From NCBI GenBank assembly GCA_041605955.1, contig JBFIXI010000025.1, forward strand, positions 1-51,169: 51,169 nucleotides of DNA, given 5' to 3'. Shown piece after piece: positions 42,512 through 51,051 of this stretch (the first letter of the stretch is position 1; each line of letters starts with the position of its first letter). The stretch is from JAHEJX01 sp041605955 (GTDB lineage Bacteria; Actinomycetota; Acidimicrobiia; Spongiisociales; UBA5794). Below the pieces are notes generated by a model. It saw nothing but the letters and a program-made list of their open reading frames with translations. It searched no databases and had not been told where the DNA came from. Both the position numbers and the translations under genes were made by a program.

Positions 42512-43441
42512 TCAGTCGTCACCTGCGAGTTGGCCCGCGTACATGTCAGGTTCGATGTACATCGGAGTGGCGATGGGCACCTCGACCCGCACCCGCCGTT
42601 CGACCTCGTTGATCGCGGCGGCCAGACCTGCGGTATCGAGCTGCGGGTCGAAGGCCACCTTGGCCGCGACGAGCAGTTCCTCGGGGCCGAGGTGCTGGGT
42701 CCTCAGGTGAATGATCTTGGTGACGTTGGGGCTGGCCTCGATGGCCTCCTCGATCTTCGCCAGGTTCTTCTTCGTGGCGCCTTCGCCGAGGAGAAGGGAG
42801 CGCATCTCGATGGCGAGGACCACCGCGATCACCCCGAGCAGCAGGCCGATTGCCAGAGTGCCGATACCGTCCCAAATCGGCGCCTCGAAGACAACCGCGA
42901 TCGCCACGGCAACCAGGGCGAAGATCAGGCCGAGCAGCGCGCCCAGGTCTTCGAGTAGCACCACGGGCAGCTCGGGCACCCGTGACCGCTTGATGAACTG
43001 CCACCAAGTTGCCTGGCCTTTCAGCGGGCGCGACTCGTGGATGGCCACCCGGAACGAGAAGATCTCGAGAACGATGGCGAAACTGAGGATGGCAAACGCC
43101 CACGCCGGCGATTCGATGACGTGCGGATGACGGATCTTCTCGACGCCTTCCCAGATGGCGAACAGGGATCCCACCGAGAACAGCACCAGAGCGACGACGA
43201 ACGACCAGAAGTACCGCTCCCGGCCGAAACCGAACTGGTAGCGATCGTCGGCGTCGCGGCGCGCCAGCCGTCCCCCCAGCAGCAGCAGCCCCTGGTTGCC
43301 GGCGTCCGCTACGGAATGGATCGTTTCGGCGAGCATCGACGAGGAACGAGTGAAGATGAAGGCGACGAATTTCGCGATCGCAATCCCCGCATTGGCAAGG
43401 AATGCCGCAATGATCGCCTTGGTCCCGCCTCCCGCTGCCAT
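42512..43441 (-). CDS. Cation diffusion facilitator (CDF) family transporter
   Basis: The 309-residue metal exporter has six membrane helices. H42 and D46 (ETIHSVADAGNQ) lie in helix 2 and the acidic pair LEDLGALLGL in helix 5, the usual four-ligand zinc or manganese site. The FGFGRERYFWSFVVAL loop and a cytoplasmic ferredoxin-like C-terminus follow. The sequence is closer to the ZnT9/SLC30A9-like branch than to CzcD. It is encoded 13 bases downstream of a 50-residue membrane protein gene on the same strand. Confidence 0.9.
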   Translation of the reverse strand: MAAGGGTKAIIAAFLANAGIAIAKFVAFIFTRSSSMLAETIHSVADAGNQGLLLLGGRLARRDADDRYQFGFGRERYFWSFVVALVLFSVGSLFAIWEGVEKIRHPHVIESPAWAFAILSFAIVLEIFSFRVAIHESRPLKGQATWWQFIKRSRVPELPVVLLEDLGALLGLIFALVAVAIAVVFEAPIWDGIGTLAIGLLLGVIAVVLAIEMRSLLLGEGATKKNLAKIEEAIEASPNVTKIIHLRTQHLGPEELLVAAKVAFDPQLDTAGLAAAINEVERRVRVEVPIATPMYIEPDMYAGQLAGDD

Positions 43442-43454
43442 GGCCGGCGTCGCC

Positions 43455-43607
43455 TCAGTCCGGTGTGATCCGGTCGAGGAAATCGAACAGGCTCTGGCCG
43501 AACTGCTGGAGGTCAGATCCCATCGGGGCGAGTCGGGCGAAGGACGCCATCACGACGATAACGACGATGAGGAATATCGTGATCCACACTGCTATTCGCA
43601 CTGCCAT
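43455..43607 (-). CDS. Small single-pass membrane protein, 50 residues
   Basis: A short gene runs from ATG 43607 (GGGGG a few bases upstream) to TGA 43455. The protein is MAVRIAVWITIFLIVVIVVM followed by a short polar C-terminus ending in DFLDRITPD, so it is one membrane helix with a cytoplasmic or outer tail. It precedes the CDF gene with a 13-base gap and may be a small regulator or companion of the transporter. No family is recognised. Confidence 0.6.
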   Translation of the reverse strand: MAVRIAVWITIFLIVVIVVMASFARLAPMGSDLQQFGQSLFDFLDRITPD

Positions 43608-43649
43608 GTACACCCCCGGCGGGCTGCGGCCCTCCTGGCTTGTAGGCGA

Positions 43650-43655
43650 TAGCAT
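43650..43655 (+). promoter_or_regulatory. Candidate -10 for a leaderless transcript
   Basis: TAGCAT ends six bases before the GTG at 43662, which has no ribosome site. That spacing fits transcription starting at or near the start codon, as is frequent in Actinobacteria. Confidence 0.4.
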
Positions 43656-43661
43656 AAGCCC

Positions 43662-44075
43662 GTGAACGTGAAAGACCTGGCAACTGCGGTGGCGGACTCG
43701 GCGCTGTCGCCTCTGGAGAGAGTGCGGTTCCTCAACCTGTGCGAGGCTCGCTCTGCTCGCATGCTGGCGGAGGACGTCGACCGGGTTGAGGGACACCTCA
43801 GTCTGTTGGAGGCTGCGACAACCGTGAATCAGCTCTTGGACATCGGGCTGGCCCGCGCGATTGGCCGCGCCTTGGTGGGGATGTTGTCCATCGCCGACTC
43901 GCTCTCATTCGAGCAACGCCGGTTGTTGGCCGGCGCCGTCGAGTACTTCGTCCTCACGGGCGATACCGACAACGACATGGCTTCCCCTGTGGGGCTGGTC
44001 GACGATGCTCGGGTGACGAACGCCACTGCCGAAGCATTACAGCGCCCCGACCTGGTAATACCCATCGCGGAGTGA
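43662..44075 (+). CDS. DUF1232/YkvA-like protein
   Basis: The 137-residue helical protein ends with RRLLAGAVEYFVLTGDTDND and GLVDDARVTNATAEAL. This is similar in pattern to the DUF1232 (YkvA) core, in which a short hydrophobic hairpin precedes a conserved L-x-D-D segment. The N-terminal 90 residues are an unrelated helical region. Function is unknown for the family. It is followed after one base by an FAD oxidoreductase with a TTG start, so the two are probably co-translated. Confidence 0.6.
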   Translation: MNVKDLATAVADSALSPLERVRFLNLCEARSARMLAEDVDRVEGHLSLLEAATTVNQLLDIGLARAIGRALVGMLSIADSLSFEQRRLLAGAVEYFVLTGDTDNDMASPVGLVDDARVTNATAEALQRPDLVIPIAE

Positions 44076-44076
44076 A

Positions 44077-45234
44077 TTGAGCCGCGTCGCCGTCGTCGGC
44101 AAGGGCTTGTTCGGAGCGGCCGCCTGCCGGCACCTCGCCCGCGCCGGGCTCGCCCCGTACATCATCGGCCCGGATGAGCCGCGGATGCCGCAGCGCCACC
44201 GCGGCCCGTTCGGGGCGCACTACGACGAGGCGCGCATCCTCGTCGCCCGGGGCAACAAAGCCGAATCGGCTCTCACCTGGCTGTCGATCGACGGGATGCT
44301 CGACCTGGAAGAAGCAACCGGGCAGACGTTCGTTACCCAAAGCGGCGCGCTCGAGGTGCATGCCGCCACAGCCGCGCCACGGGCGGTGCGGGAGAACGAA
44401 GCGGTCAGCGTCCCAATCGGAGCCACAGCCGTGGACGAGCCCCCACCGCAGGGGTACTACAACCCACGGGCGTATTTGCGAGCGGCTCTGTCCGATGCGC
44501 GCCATCACGGCGCCCACGAGGTGAGTGCCGTCGTCACCGGCCTTGAAACCACGAATGGCTGGACGCTGACCATGAACGGCGGCGCCACGTTGAACGTCGA
44601 CGCCGTCGTGATCGCCTGTGGTGCCTGGTCCAACCGATTGCTGCGACGCCGGCTGGAGATGCGGCTGAAACGGGAGTATGTGCTGTTCGCCGAGCTCGCC
44701 CCGGCCGTGGCCGCAGAGGTGCGGATGCGACCGACCGTCTTCCACGGTCGGACTGGAGCCGTCGAGACCATCTACGCCTTACCGCCGGTTCGCTACCCGG
44801 ACGGCGCCTCGTACCTGAAGCTCGGCGCCAACACTTTGCACGATCGCGCGGTGGCCGATGCAGAGATCGACGATTGGTACCGCAACGGTGACAGTGACGA
44901 AGCGCGTCCCGACCTGGTTGCGGCCTTCACCACCGTGTTCCCCGAGCTGCCTGTCGACGGTTACCACACCGAGGGCTGCGTGATCACCTACACCCCGCAT
45001 GGCCGTCCCTTCATAGATGAGCTCGATGCACCCGGTTTGTTCGTGGCAGCGGGCGGCAACGGACACGGTGCCAGCTGGGCCGACGGCGCGGGTTGGTTGG
45101 TGGCAGCACTCGTCGGCGGGCAGGACTGGGGAGGGGGCCAGGAGGGGCTGTCCCGGGAGGCCTTTCGCGCCGTCTACGCCGATCAAGCACCTCAGTGGCC
45201 GCGTCCACTGTTGCTGGCCGAGCGCACCGACTGA
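44077..45234 (+). CDS. FAD-dependent (DAO-type) oxidoreductase
   Basis: The 385-residue flavoprotein of the D-amino-acid-oxidase/sarcosine-oxidase fold has VAVVGKGLFGAAACRHLARAG for FAD binding, AVVIACGAWSNRLL in the middle, and the C-terminal FAD loop AAGGNGHGASWADGAGWL. The TTG start lies one base after the upstream stop and has GGAG at 44069-44072. It likely oxidises an amine or hydroxy-acid; no linked enzyme reveals the substrate. It converges on the M13 peptidase gene with six bases between them. Confidence 0.83.
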   Translation: MSRVAVVGKGLFGAAACRHLARAGLAPYIIGPDEPRMPQRHRGPFGAHYDEARILVARGNKAESALTWLSIDGMLDLEEATGQTFVTQSGALEVHAATAAPRAVRENEAVSVPIGATAVDEPPPQGYYNPRAYLRAALSDARHHGAHEVSAVVTGLETTNGWTLTMNGGATLNVDAVVIACGAWSNRLLRRRLEMRLKREYVLFAELAPAVAAEVRMRPTVFHGRTGAVETIYALPPVRYPDGASYLKLGANTLHDRAVADAEIDDWYRNGDSDEARPDLVAAFTTVFPELPVDGYHTEGCVITYTPHGRPFIDELDAPGLFVAAGGNGHGASWADGAGWLVAALVGGQDWGGGQEGLSREAFRAVYADQAPQWPRPLLLAERTD

Positions 45235-45240
45235 GCGCCG

Positions 45241-47256
45241 CTACCAGATCTTGATGTGATCTCCGGCCGGTTTGGCGAGCGGCGAGCTCGGATCGAGATC
45301 GAACGCCGTTGCGAAGGGCGGGAAGTTCTCCAGAACGCCGTTGCAGCGGTACTCGTTCGGAGCATGTGGGTCACTCGTGACGATGAGCCTCAGGTACTCG
45401 TCCGTGTAGTTGCCGCGCCAAATCGTGGCGTAGGACACGAAGAAGCGTTGGGCTGCGGTGAGCCCGTCCTCTCCGACCTCATCGAGCGATCGTCCGGTGG
45501 CCGCCGCCGCGGCCTGTAACGCATGAAACGCCAACGTCACGCCGCCGAGGTCGGCGATGTTCTCGCCGAGCGTCAGCTCACCGTTGACAGGAAACTCCCG
45601 CAACGGCTCGTATTTCGAATACTGCTCGGCAAGCCCCGCCGCCAGTCGATCGAATGCGACCCGATCATCTTCGTGCCACCAATTCTGGAGCTTGCCGGTG
45701 GCGTCGAACTTGCTGCCCTGATCGTCGAACCCGTGGGTGATCTCGTGGCCGATCACGGTCCCAATGGCGCCGAAGTTGGTTGCATTGTCCGCGTCAGCCC
45801 GAAAGAACGGCGGCTGAAGGATTCCGGCCGGAAAGACGACCTCGTTGTAGAGCGGGTGGTAGTAGGCGTTGACGGCATGGGGCTCCATTGCCCACTCGTC
45901 CTTGTCGACGGGCTCGTTGAGCTTGGAGATCTTGCGCTGGTACTCGAACGCGGCGGCTCGCAGCCGATTGACGACGAACGAGCGGCGGTCGACGCGGAGG
46001 GCGCTGTAGTCACGCCACTTGTCCGGGTATCCGATCTTGTAGCTGAAGCCCGCGAGCTTGGCCAGTGCTTTCTGCTTGGTTGTGTCGCTCATCCACTCGA
46101 GGCCGCGGATCGATTCGCCCATTGCCGCCAGCAGGTGTTCGACCATCTCCTCGCATCGCCGTTTGGCCTCGGGGCTGAAGGCAGCTGCTACGTACAACTT
46201 CGAAACCTGCTGCCCAATATCGGCCGATGCTGCCGCCAATACGCGCTTCCAGCGCGGTTTGAGCTCGCGTTGGCCGCCAATTCTGCGGCCATAGAAGTCG
46301 AACGACTCGGCGACGAAGGCGCTTGACAGCGCGCTGGCAGTGGCGCGGATCAGGTTCCACCGCAGATAGGAGCGAAGCGTCGCCACGGGAAGCCCGGACA
46401 TCAACTCGCCCAGCACCGTGAAGAACCCCGGATTGTCCAGGTTGATCGCGGGGGGAGCGCTGCCGGCAACGTCGCTGAGGTAAGTCGTGAGGTCGAAGGC
46501 GGGCATCGCTGCGCCGTAGTCCTCGCGGGCGATCTTGTTGGTGATCCGTTCCGTATCGCGCAGCTCGGTTGGTGTGAACGAGTGAGTCGCCAGCTGCGTC
46601 TCCAGCTCGACGATGGCTCGCGCCGCCGCGGCCGGATCGTTGTCGCGTCCAACGAGCGCCAGCATCCGCGCGATGTGGGTCTCGTAATCGGCCCGCAACG
46701 TCTCCGAGTGCTCGTCCTCGCGGAAGTAGTAGTCGCGTTCTGGAAGCCCTAGCCCTCCCTGAGCCACATAGAGCAGATAGCGGTCGGCGTCTTCGAAATC
46801 CGGCGAGACATGCGAACCGAAGATCATTCCAATGCCCGCTCGCCGAAGCGAGCTGAGGATGTTCCCCAGGTCGCCGCTGCTCTCCAGCGAATCAATCGTG
46901 TCGAAGTGCTCGACGAGGGGCTCCAGCCCGGCAGCCTCGATGGCGGACTCGTCCATACCTGCCGCCCAGTAGTCGCCCACCATGCGCTCGGCAGTGGCCG
47001 GAACGCCGGGCGCCATGGCGGCGTGGTCCATCAGCTCGTGGAGCAGCTCCTCGTTGCGCACGTGGACTTCGTGGAAGGCTCCCCACGACCCGTATTCCGC
47101 CGGAATTGGGTTGGCGGACAGCCACCGCGCGTTCACGTACCGATAGAAATCCTTCCCGATCGGATACGAGGGATCGAACGCAGACGGGTGGAAACCACGC
47201 AGCTCAACAGAGGACGGGCCAGTCGTCCCGTCCCGCTCATGGTTCAACTCCCCCAA
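45241..47256 (-). CDS. M13-family zinc metallopeptidase (neprilysin/PepO type)
   Basis: The 671-residue endopeptidase has all M13 signatures: VNAYYHPLYNEVVFPAGIL, the zinc motif HEITH at residues 504-508 (GHEITHGFDDQGS), the third ligand E565 in ENIADLGG, and the C-terminal DHIKIW. It begins FDPSYPIGKDFYRYVNARWL and lacks a signal peptide or membrane helix, so it should be cytoplasmic, as in PepO. It cleaves oligopeptides. The TTG start 47256 is supported by GGAGG seven bases upstream. The gene is monocistronic. Confidence 0.93.
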   Translation of the reverse strand: MGELNHERDGTTGPSSVELRGFHPSAFDPSYPIGKDFYRYVNARWLSANPIPAEYGSWGAFHEVHVRNEELLHELMDHAAMAPGVPATAERMVGDYWAAGMDESAIEAAGLEPLVEHFDTIDSLESSGDLGNILSSLRRAGIGMIFGSHVSPDFEDADRYLLYVAQGGLGLPERDYYFREDEHSETLRADYETHIARMLALVGRDNDPAAAARAIVELETQLATHSFTPTELRDTERITNKIAREDYGAAMPAFDLTTYLSDVAGSAPPAINLDNPGFFTVLGELMSGLPVATLRSYLRWNLIRATASALSSAFVAESFDFYGRRIGGQRELKPRWKRVLAAASADIGQQVSKLYVAAAFSPEAKRRCEEMVEHLLAAMGESIRGLEWMSDTTKQKALAKLAGFSYKIGYPDKWRDYSALRVDRRSFVVNRLRAAAFEYQRKISKLNEPVDKDEWAMEPHAVNAYYHPLYNEVVFPAGILQPPFFRADADNATNFGAIGTVIGHEITHGFDDQGSKFDATGKLQNWWHEDDRVAFDRLAAGLAEQYSKYEPLREFPVNGELTLGENIADLGGVTLAFHALQAAAAATGRSLDEVGEDGLTAAQRFFVSYATIWRGNYTDEYLRLIVTSDPHAPNEYRCNGVLENFPPFATAFDLDPSSPLAKPAGDHIKIW

Positions 47257-47435
47257 AGGGCTGCCTCCGCACGGGCTCAGGCCCCATTATGTCAATTCGT
47301 CCCAAAGTGCGCCCAGTCACGTAGCCGACTCCGGTCTATGCGACTTGGCGAGCCTGTCATGCGGAGCCAACCGTCACGATCCGCCGCCGCTATTGCGCCG
47401 ATGCCTGCGGAGGCGGTGGCCGGGCTGACGAGCGG

Positions 47436-48251
47436 TCAGCCCGGCAGATTGCGCAGCGCCTCCAAGAAGCGCGGCGCCTGCTCGTCGTCGAGCACGGCAA
47501 AAGCGCGGTCGGTGCGCACGTTGGTGTCGTCTTCGATCGCCTGGCGAACCTTGAGGCCCTTTGCGGTCAGCTGCAGCGGATCCGACTTCTTGACGTATCC
47601 GGCGTCCCGGAGGCTCCGCACCGGCTCATCGGCGCCATCCACTTCCTCACCACGCCACAACCGCGTCATGACGACGATCTCCCGGGCCGTCAAGTTGCGA
47701 TCGATCCAAGCTGCCGCGTGGTCATGCTGCCGAATGTAACGCAGCGTTTCCAGGCGCTGCTCCAGCATGGAATAGCGATCGATGGGCGGACGTACCTTGG
47801 CATGGGCCGCGGCGACGACGTGCTCGGGCGTTATTGCAGCCCGCAAAGCGTTGGCCGCCTCCGTGGCAACGGACACCTCAACCTCCTTGTTGCGCCAGAG
47901 GTCGGCGGCGACGTCGGCAACCGCCGACCGCATTGCTTTGAGCAGAGATCGCAAAGCGTCGGTCGCCCGGTAACCCGCGGGGCCGAAGGCGATCAGGCCC
48001 TTGCTTTCCAACTCGTCGAGCCGGGCCAATACCTGATCCGGGGCCATGTACCGCATGCGGAGCTGGGCTATCTCCTTGGAGAGAAGGCCGTCGAGGAGTA
48101 GCTCGGCGAATCCGGGAAGTAGATCGATCGAGTCCAGCCCGATGTCAGCAGCTCTGGCGTGAATTGCTCCGCCGTGCTTCGGGCCCACCCTGCGGTTGAC
48201 TCCGATAATCAGACGGGTGATCTCGGGTGCTGCTGCTTGTGCGATTCCCAC
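47436..48251 (-). CDS. Uncharacterised winged-helix-like protein
   Basis: The roughly 271-residue protein has two regions that look like winged-helix modules. The first (about residues 55-100) is followed by a long helical middle. The second has the EQRLETLRYIRQHDHAAAWIDRNLTAREIVVMTRLW and LRDAGYVKKSDPLQLTAKG pattern of MarR-type folds. The N-terminal AAPEITRLIIGVNRRVGPKHGG resembles actinobacterial SCO6745-like proteins of this size. GTG 48251 is preferred because AGGAG lies nine bases upstream; ATG 48308 would add 19 residues. DNA binding is plausible but not shown. Confidence 0.6.
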   Translation of the reverse strand: MGIAQAAAPEITRLIIGVNRRVGPKHGGAIHARAADIGLDSIDLLPGFAELLLDGLLSKEIAQLRMRYMAPDQVLARLDELESKGLIAFGPAGYRATDALRSLLKAMRSAVADVAADLWRNKEVEVSVATEAANALRAAITPEHVVAAAHAKVRPPIDRYSMLEQRLETLRYIRQHDHAAAWIDRNLTAREIVVMTRLWRGEEVDGADEPVRSLRDAGYVKKSDPLQLTAKGLKVRQAIEDDTNVRTDRAFAVLDDEQAPRFLEALRNLPG

Positions 48252-48332
48252 GCGGCCAACTCCTGATATATGCGATCCGGGCGCGCCCGGGATCATATCG
48301 GCCGTCACACCGGCGCGGCCAAGGGGTTTGGT

Positions 48333-49214
48333 TCAGCTGTCGCCAGCGACGAACTGCAAGACGGCGTTGACGACCTTTGGGGAGAAGTGGTCCGAGCTGA
48401 GAGCAGCCGGAGGTCGCTCGCTGAGGATGTACGGTTCCGTTTTGCCGTGAGCGGCGGCCAAGTTGGCGGCGCTCCCGGCCTGCCCCTTCGACCCCTCGGC
48501 TGCAATGAACAGCAGGGGCGCCGTGCTCATCTCGGCCGCCGCGGCCGCATCGAGCTCTTGGTAGCGCTCGTATGCGAAGACCGCGGCCACCCCGTCGAGA
48601 CCGCTCGGCTCGGCCGCCAGTATCACCGCCGCAGTGGCGGACTGGCGATAGCCCACGACGTAGATGTGGTCGATGCCGCGGGTCCGCATGTCGGCCACTG
48701 CCGCCCGGAGGTCTGCAGGCAGGTGGGCGGCGCCAGCCAACCCTCCAGATGGTCGTTGTCCACGCAGGTTGTAGAACATGACGGTGTGCCCAGAACGGGA
48801 CAATGACTCCGCTACTTGATGGGCATCGGCGGCATCGTCACTGTATCCCGGGGTAACGATGATCCCGGTGGCATCGCCGCGCCACAGCTGACCGCGCAGG
48901 ATCGTGCCATCCTCGGCGACGATGGCGACTTGCGCCGCCGCGGTCTCGACGATGGGCGCCTCAGGGGTCGCCACCGAAGTCCCCAACCCGGTCTGGTGGC
49001 CGGCGCTGGCGAACCACAGCGCGCCGGCCCCGATGCTGATGACGAGAAGAAAGCTGGTGGTGGCAACCGCCAGGCCACGGGGGGCGCCCCGGCTCAGCCG
49101 AGGGGGATCAGCTTCCTCATGGGCCGCATCGGGGAACGGCGGCGGGAGCGGGCTGGCCTCGGCCAGCTCCACTATGAGTGCCCGGGCTCTGGCCTCCGAT
49201 GCTGGTTCACGCAT
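48333..49214 (-). CDS. Membrane-anchored alpha/beta-hydrolase-like protein, possible anti-sigma factor
   Basis: The 293-residue protein has a 45-residue cytoplasmic tail and one membrane helix (about 48-70). Its extracytoplasmic domain has the alpha/beta-hydrolase order: IIVTPGYSDDAADAHQVAESL for the oxyanion strand, then a VVGYRQSATAAVILAA elbow, and a late SSDHFSPKVV with the catalytic-type His. The elbow lacks Ser at the nucleophile position (R190), so hydrolysis is doubtful. The gene overlaps the preceding ECF sigma gene by eight bases, a layout typical of sigma/anti-sigma pairs. The short N-terminal tail could bind sigma, but no standard anti-sigma motif is visible. Confidence 0.7.
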   Translation of the reverse strand: MREPASEARARALIVELAEASPLPPPFPDAAHEEADPPRLSRGAPRGLAVATTSFLLVISIGAGALWFASAGHQTGLGTSVATPEAPIVETAAAQVAIVAEDGTILRGQLWRGDATGIIVTPGYSDDAADAHQVAESLSRSGHTVMFYNLRGQRPSGGLAGAAHLPADLRAAVADMRTRGIDHIYVVGYRQSATAAVILAAEPSGLDGVAAVFAYERYQELDAAAAAEMSTAPLLFIAAEGSKGQAGSAANLAAAHGKTEPYILSERPPAALSSDHFSPKVVNAVLQFVAGDS

Positions 49215-49674
49215 TTAGGTGCCCCCGCAGTCGTGCCCGTCCCCGAGCCAGGTGACGCCGCACCGAGCCCTCTCTGACACCGAGTCGGACGGCCACCTCA
49301 TCGATTCCCAAACCCTCCCAATAGGTCAGGTATATCGCGGCGCGCTGGCGCGGGCTGAGCCGTCCAACCGCCTCGAGGACCTCGGGCCGGACTTCATTGG
49401 GATAGATCACATGGCTCTCTGACGCCCGTTGCTCGCGCGCCCGGCGCCGCATCGTCGACCGATGGAACATCCGAGCTTCGTTCAGCACGGCCTGATACAG
49501 GTACGCCTTGTAGTTGGTCACCCGCAACCACCGCTTCGACCACATGACTCGCACCACCGCGTTGGAAACCACATCCTGGGCGTCGGACGGCCCAACCAGC
49601 CCGGTAGCGAACCGGACCAGATCGTCGGCGTATTTGCCGTAGATCTCAGCGTTGGTGGGTCTCCCGACATCCAT
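49207..49674 (-). CDS. ECF-family RNA polymerase sigma factor
   Basis: The 155-residue ECF sigma has region 2 (IYGKYADDLVRFATGLVGPSDAQDVVSNAVVRV) with W-rich promoter-melting residues (SKRWLRVTNYKAYLYQAVLNEAR). Region 4 has LEAVGRLSPRQRAAIYLTYW followed by the helix-turn-helix IDEVAVRLGVREGSVRRHLARGRARL. I start at ATG 49674. The open frame extends further to 49959, but the upstream part crosses a 17-bp tandem repeat and is not sigma-like. The downstream gene overlaps by eight bases and is the likely membrane partner. Confidence 0.85.
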   Translation of the reverse strand: MDVGRPTNAEIYGKYADDLVRFATGLVGPSDAQDVVSNAVVRVMWSKRWLRVTNYKAYLYQAVLNEARMFHRSTMRRRAREQRASESHVIYPNEVRPEVLEAVGRLSPRQRAAIYLTYWEGLGIDEVAVRLGVREGSVRRHLARGRARLRGHLNA

Positions 49675-49781
49675 GAGATGCCGCCGCTTTCCCTCGGGGG
49701 TGACCCCAGAGTATTCGAATGCGACCGGTCCCGTAGCCTCCGGACAGATCCCAAGCACCGCCAAGCCCCTTGCACCGACGA

Positions 49782-49866
49782 GCCCGTCCATCAACAAGCC
49801 CCGTCCATCGACACGCCCCGTCCATCGACGAGCCCCGTCCATCGACGAGCCCCGTCCATCGACAAG
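49782..49866. repeat. 17-bp tandem repeat, five units
   Basis: Five units start at 49782, 49799, 49816, 49833 and 49850, with consensus CCCCGTCCATCGACGAG. The first unit begins GCCC and has one internal change (CATCAAC). The second and fifth differ in the last bases, and the central two are identical. Because 17 is not a multiple of three, the array is unlikely to be coding. It lies 108-192 bases upstream of the sigma start, where iterated binding sites could sit. Confidence 0.9.
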
Positions 49867-49989
49867 GATCGTGTCACCCGGCCTGGCGGGCGGCGGCATC
49901 TCATGCGTGAGAAGGTTCCCCCTCTCCAAGCTGCCGGAGGCAATCCGGCGGGCTCGCATCCTCAGGGCTCGTCGGGTTCGGCAGTATGC

Positions 49990-50028
49990 CGAAATCTCCC
50001 CCGATGCCCTGAACCGGGGGAGATTTCG
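49990..50028. terminator. Strong 14-bp hairpin
   Basis: CGAAATCTCCCCCG (49990-50003) pairs with CGGGGGAGATTTCG (50015-50028) around an 11-base loop. The stem is perfect and GC-rich at its inner end. No T-tract follows on either strand. It separates the sigma operon from the last gene and may be a bidirectional terminator or a structured element. Confidence 0.5.
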
Positions 50029-50122
50029 CGTTCGCGTTACCCTGCGTGGTCACGCTGTGGCGAACTCTGCCAGGATCGAGCCGGCAGCGGCTGGGGCGCC
50101 TGGTCGACTGACGCTACTTTTA

Positions 50123-50202
50123 TCATGGCGTTTTGCCATGACGGGAGCGGGAAATAGCGGACGGATGAATAGCGGAGTGGGAAATAGCGGACTGGTGAAT
50201 AG
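50123..50202 (+). repeat. Hairpin and 24-bp direct repeat before the last gene
   Basis: TCATGGC (50123-50129) and GCCATGA (50135-50141) form a 7-bp stem with a GTTTT loop. Two near-identical 24-base blocks follow, at 50149-50172 and 50179-50202, each GGGAAATAGCGGAC plus TGAATAG-type ends and exactly 30 bases apart. The second runs into the ATG at 50203, which has no ribosome site. The repeats may be regulator sites or the remnant of a local duplication. Confidence 0.65.
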
Positions 50203-51051
50203 ATGACTGCTGCTGGGTGGCGACGGCGACTGATTGTGCTCCTGGGCGTCATCGGCCTGACATCGGGTCTGCTGACCCTGTTCGCAGATCCGGCCCAAGC
50301 CGATGTCACTGGGGGCTGCGACGGCTCCATCGACTTCAGTTCCGACATCGTCGGCGCCTATACCCCGGCCAACGACACCCGGGGCAACCCGATCATCGTT
50401 CCGAAAGAGATCGGGAACATGGTGAGGTGGGAGGGCTCTGTGCCCGCCGCTAACACCAACTTCGAGGGCGAGGTAGAGATCCGCATCGGTCCTGCCTGGG
50501 TCGAGGTTGCCGACTGGGGCTTCCCGGATCATGACGGCACCAATGCAGACGATGTGCGCATCGACAGCGGGATATACAGAATGCGGGACTTCTGGGACGT
50601 GGTGCCGCGGGATCTGGTTCACGGGCTCTACGAGGCGCGTGCGGTCCACAGCGCCGCTGGCGTCGATTGTGAAGCGCACGTCTTCGTCAAGTTCGAGGGC
50701 AACGCTTTCGAGAGCCCAGTCGCCATCGCCGGCATCGTCCTACTGCTCGTCTTCCTGTTCCTGTTGGTCTTCGCGGGGCGACAACGTCTGGGTGCGGTTG
50801 GCTTCTTCTCCGGCCGCCCGATAGTCGCCGTGTTGGCAGCTGTATTCCTAGGGCTGATGATCGCACTCCTGCTGCAACAGTTCTGTGTGTGGCCGCTGGA
50901 CCCTGTCAGCGTGATCTACTTGCCGTTGGCCCTGATCCTGATCGGATTGGTGATCGCCAAGTTTGCCCCGTTCGGTGGAGCCAGTCCCGGCGTGGCCGAG
51001 GTTGCTCGGCGCCAGGCGGTGCGAGCTGCCGAGGAGAAGAAACGCTCCTAG
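50203..51051 (+). CDS. Exported membrane protein of unknown function
   Basis: The 282-residue protein has a signal peptide (WRRRLIVLLGVIGLTSGLLT, cleavage near AQADV). An extracytoplasmic beta-rich domain follows (about 35-172), with two conserved-looking Cys (GGCDGS and VDCEAHVF) and VEIRIGPAWVEVADWGFPD. Three membrane helices (about 178-270) and a short basic cytoplasmic tail complete it. No family was recognised. The ATG is taken because it gives an intact signal peptide, although it lacks a ribosome site and lies directly after the direct repeat. Confidence 0.75.
   Translation: MTAAGWRRRLIVLLGVIGLTSGLLTLFADPAQADVTGGCDGSIDFSSDIVGAYTPANDTRGNPIIVPKEIGNMVRWEGSVPAANTNFEGEVEIRIGPAWVEVADWGFPDHDGTNADDVRIDSGIYRMRDFWDVVPRDLVHGLYEARAVHSAAGVDCEAHVFVKFEGNAFESPVAIAGIVLLLVFLFLLVFAGRQRLGAVGFFSGRPIVAVLAAVFLGLMIALLLQQFCVWPLDPVSVIYLPLALILIGLVIAKFAPFGGASPGVAEVARRQAVRAAEEKKRS

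Noticed and set aside
49782..49866. CRISPR array
   Set aside because: Units are directly tandem without spacers and no cas gene is nearby.
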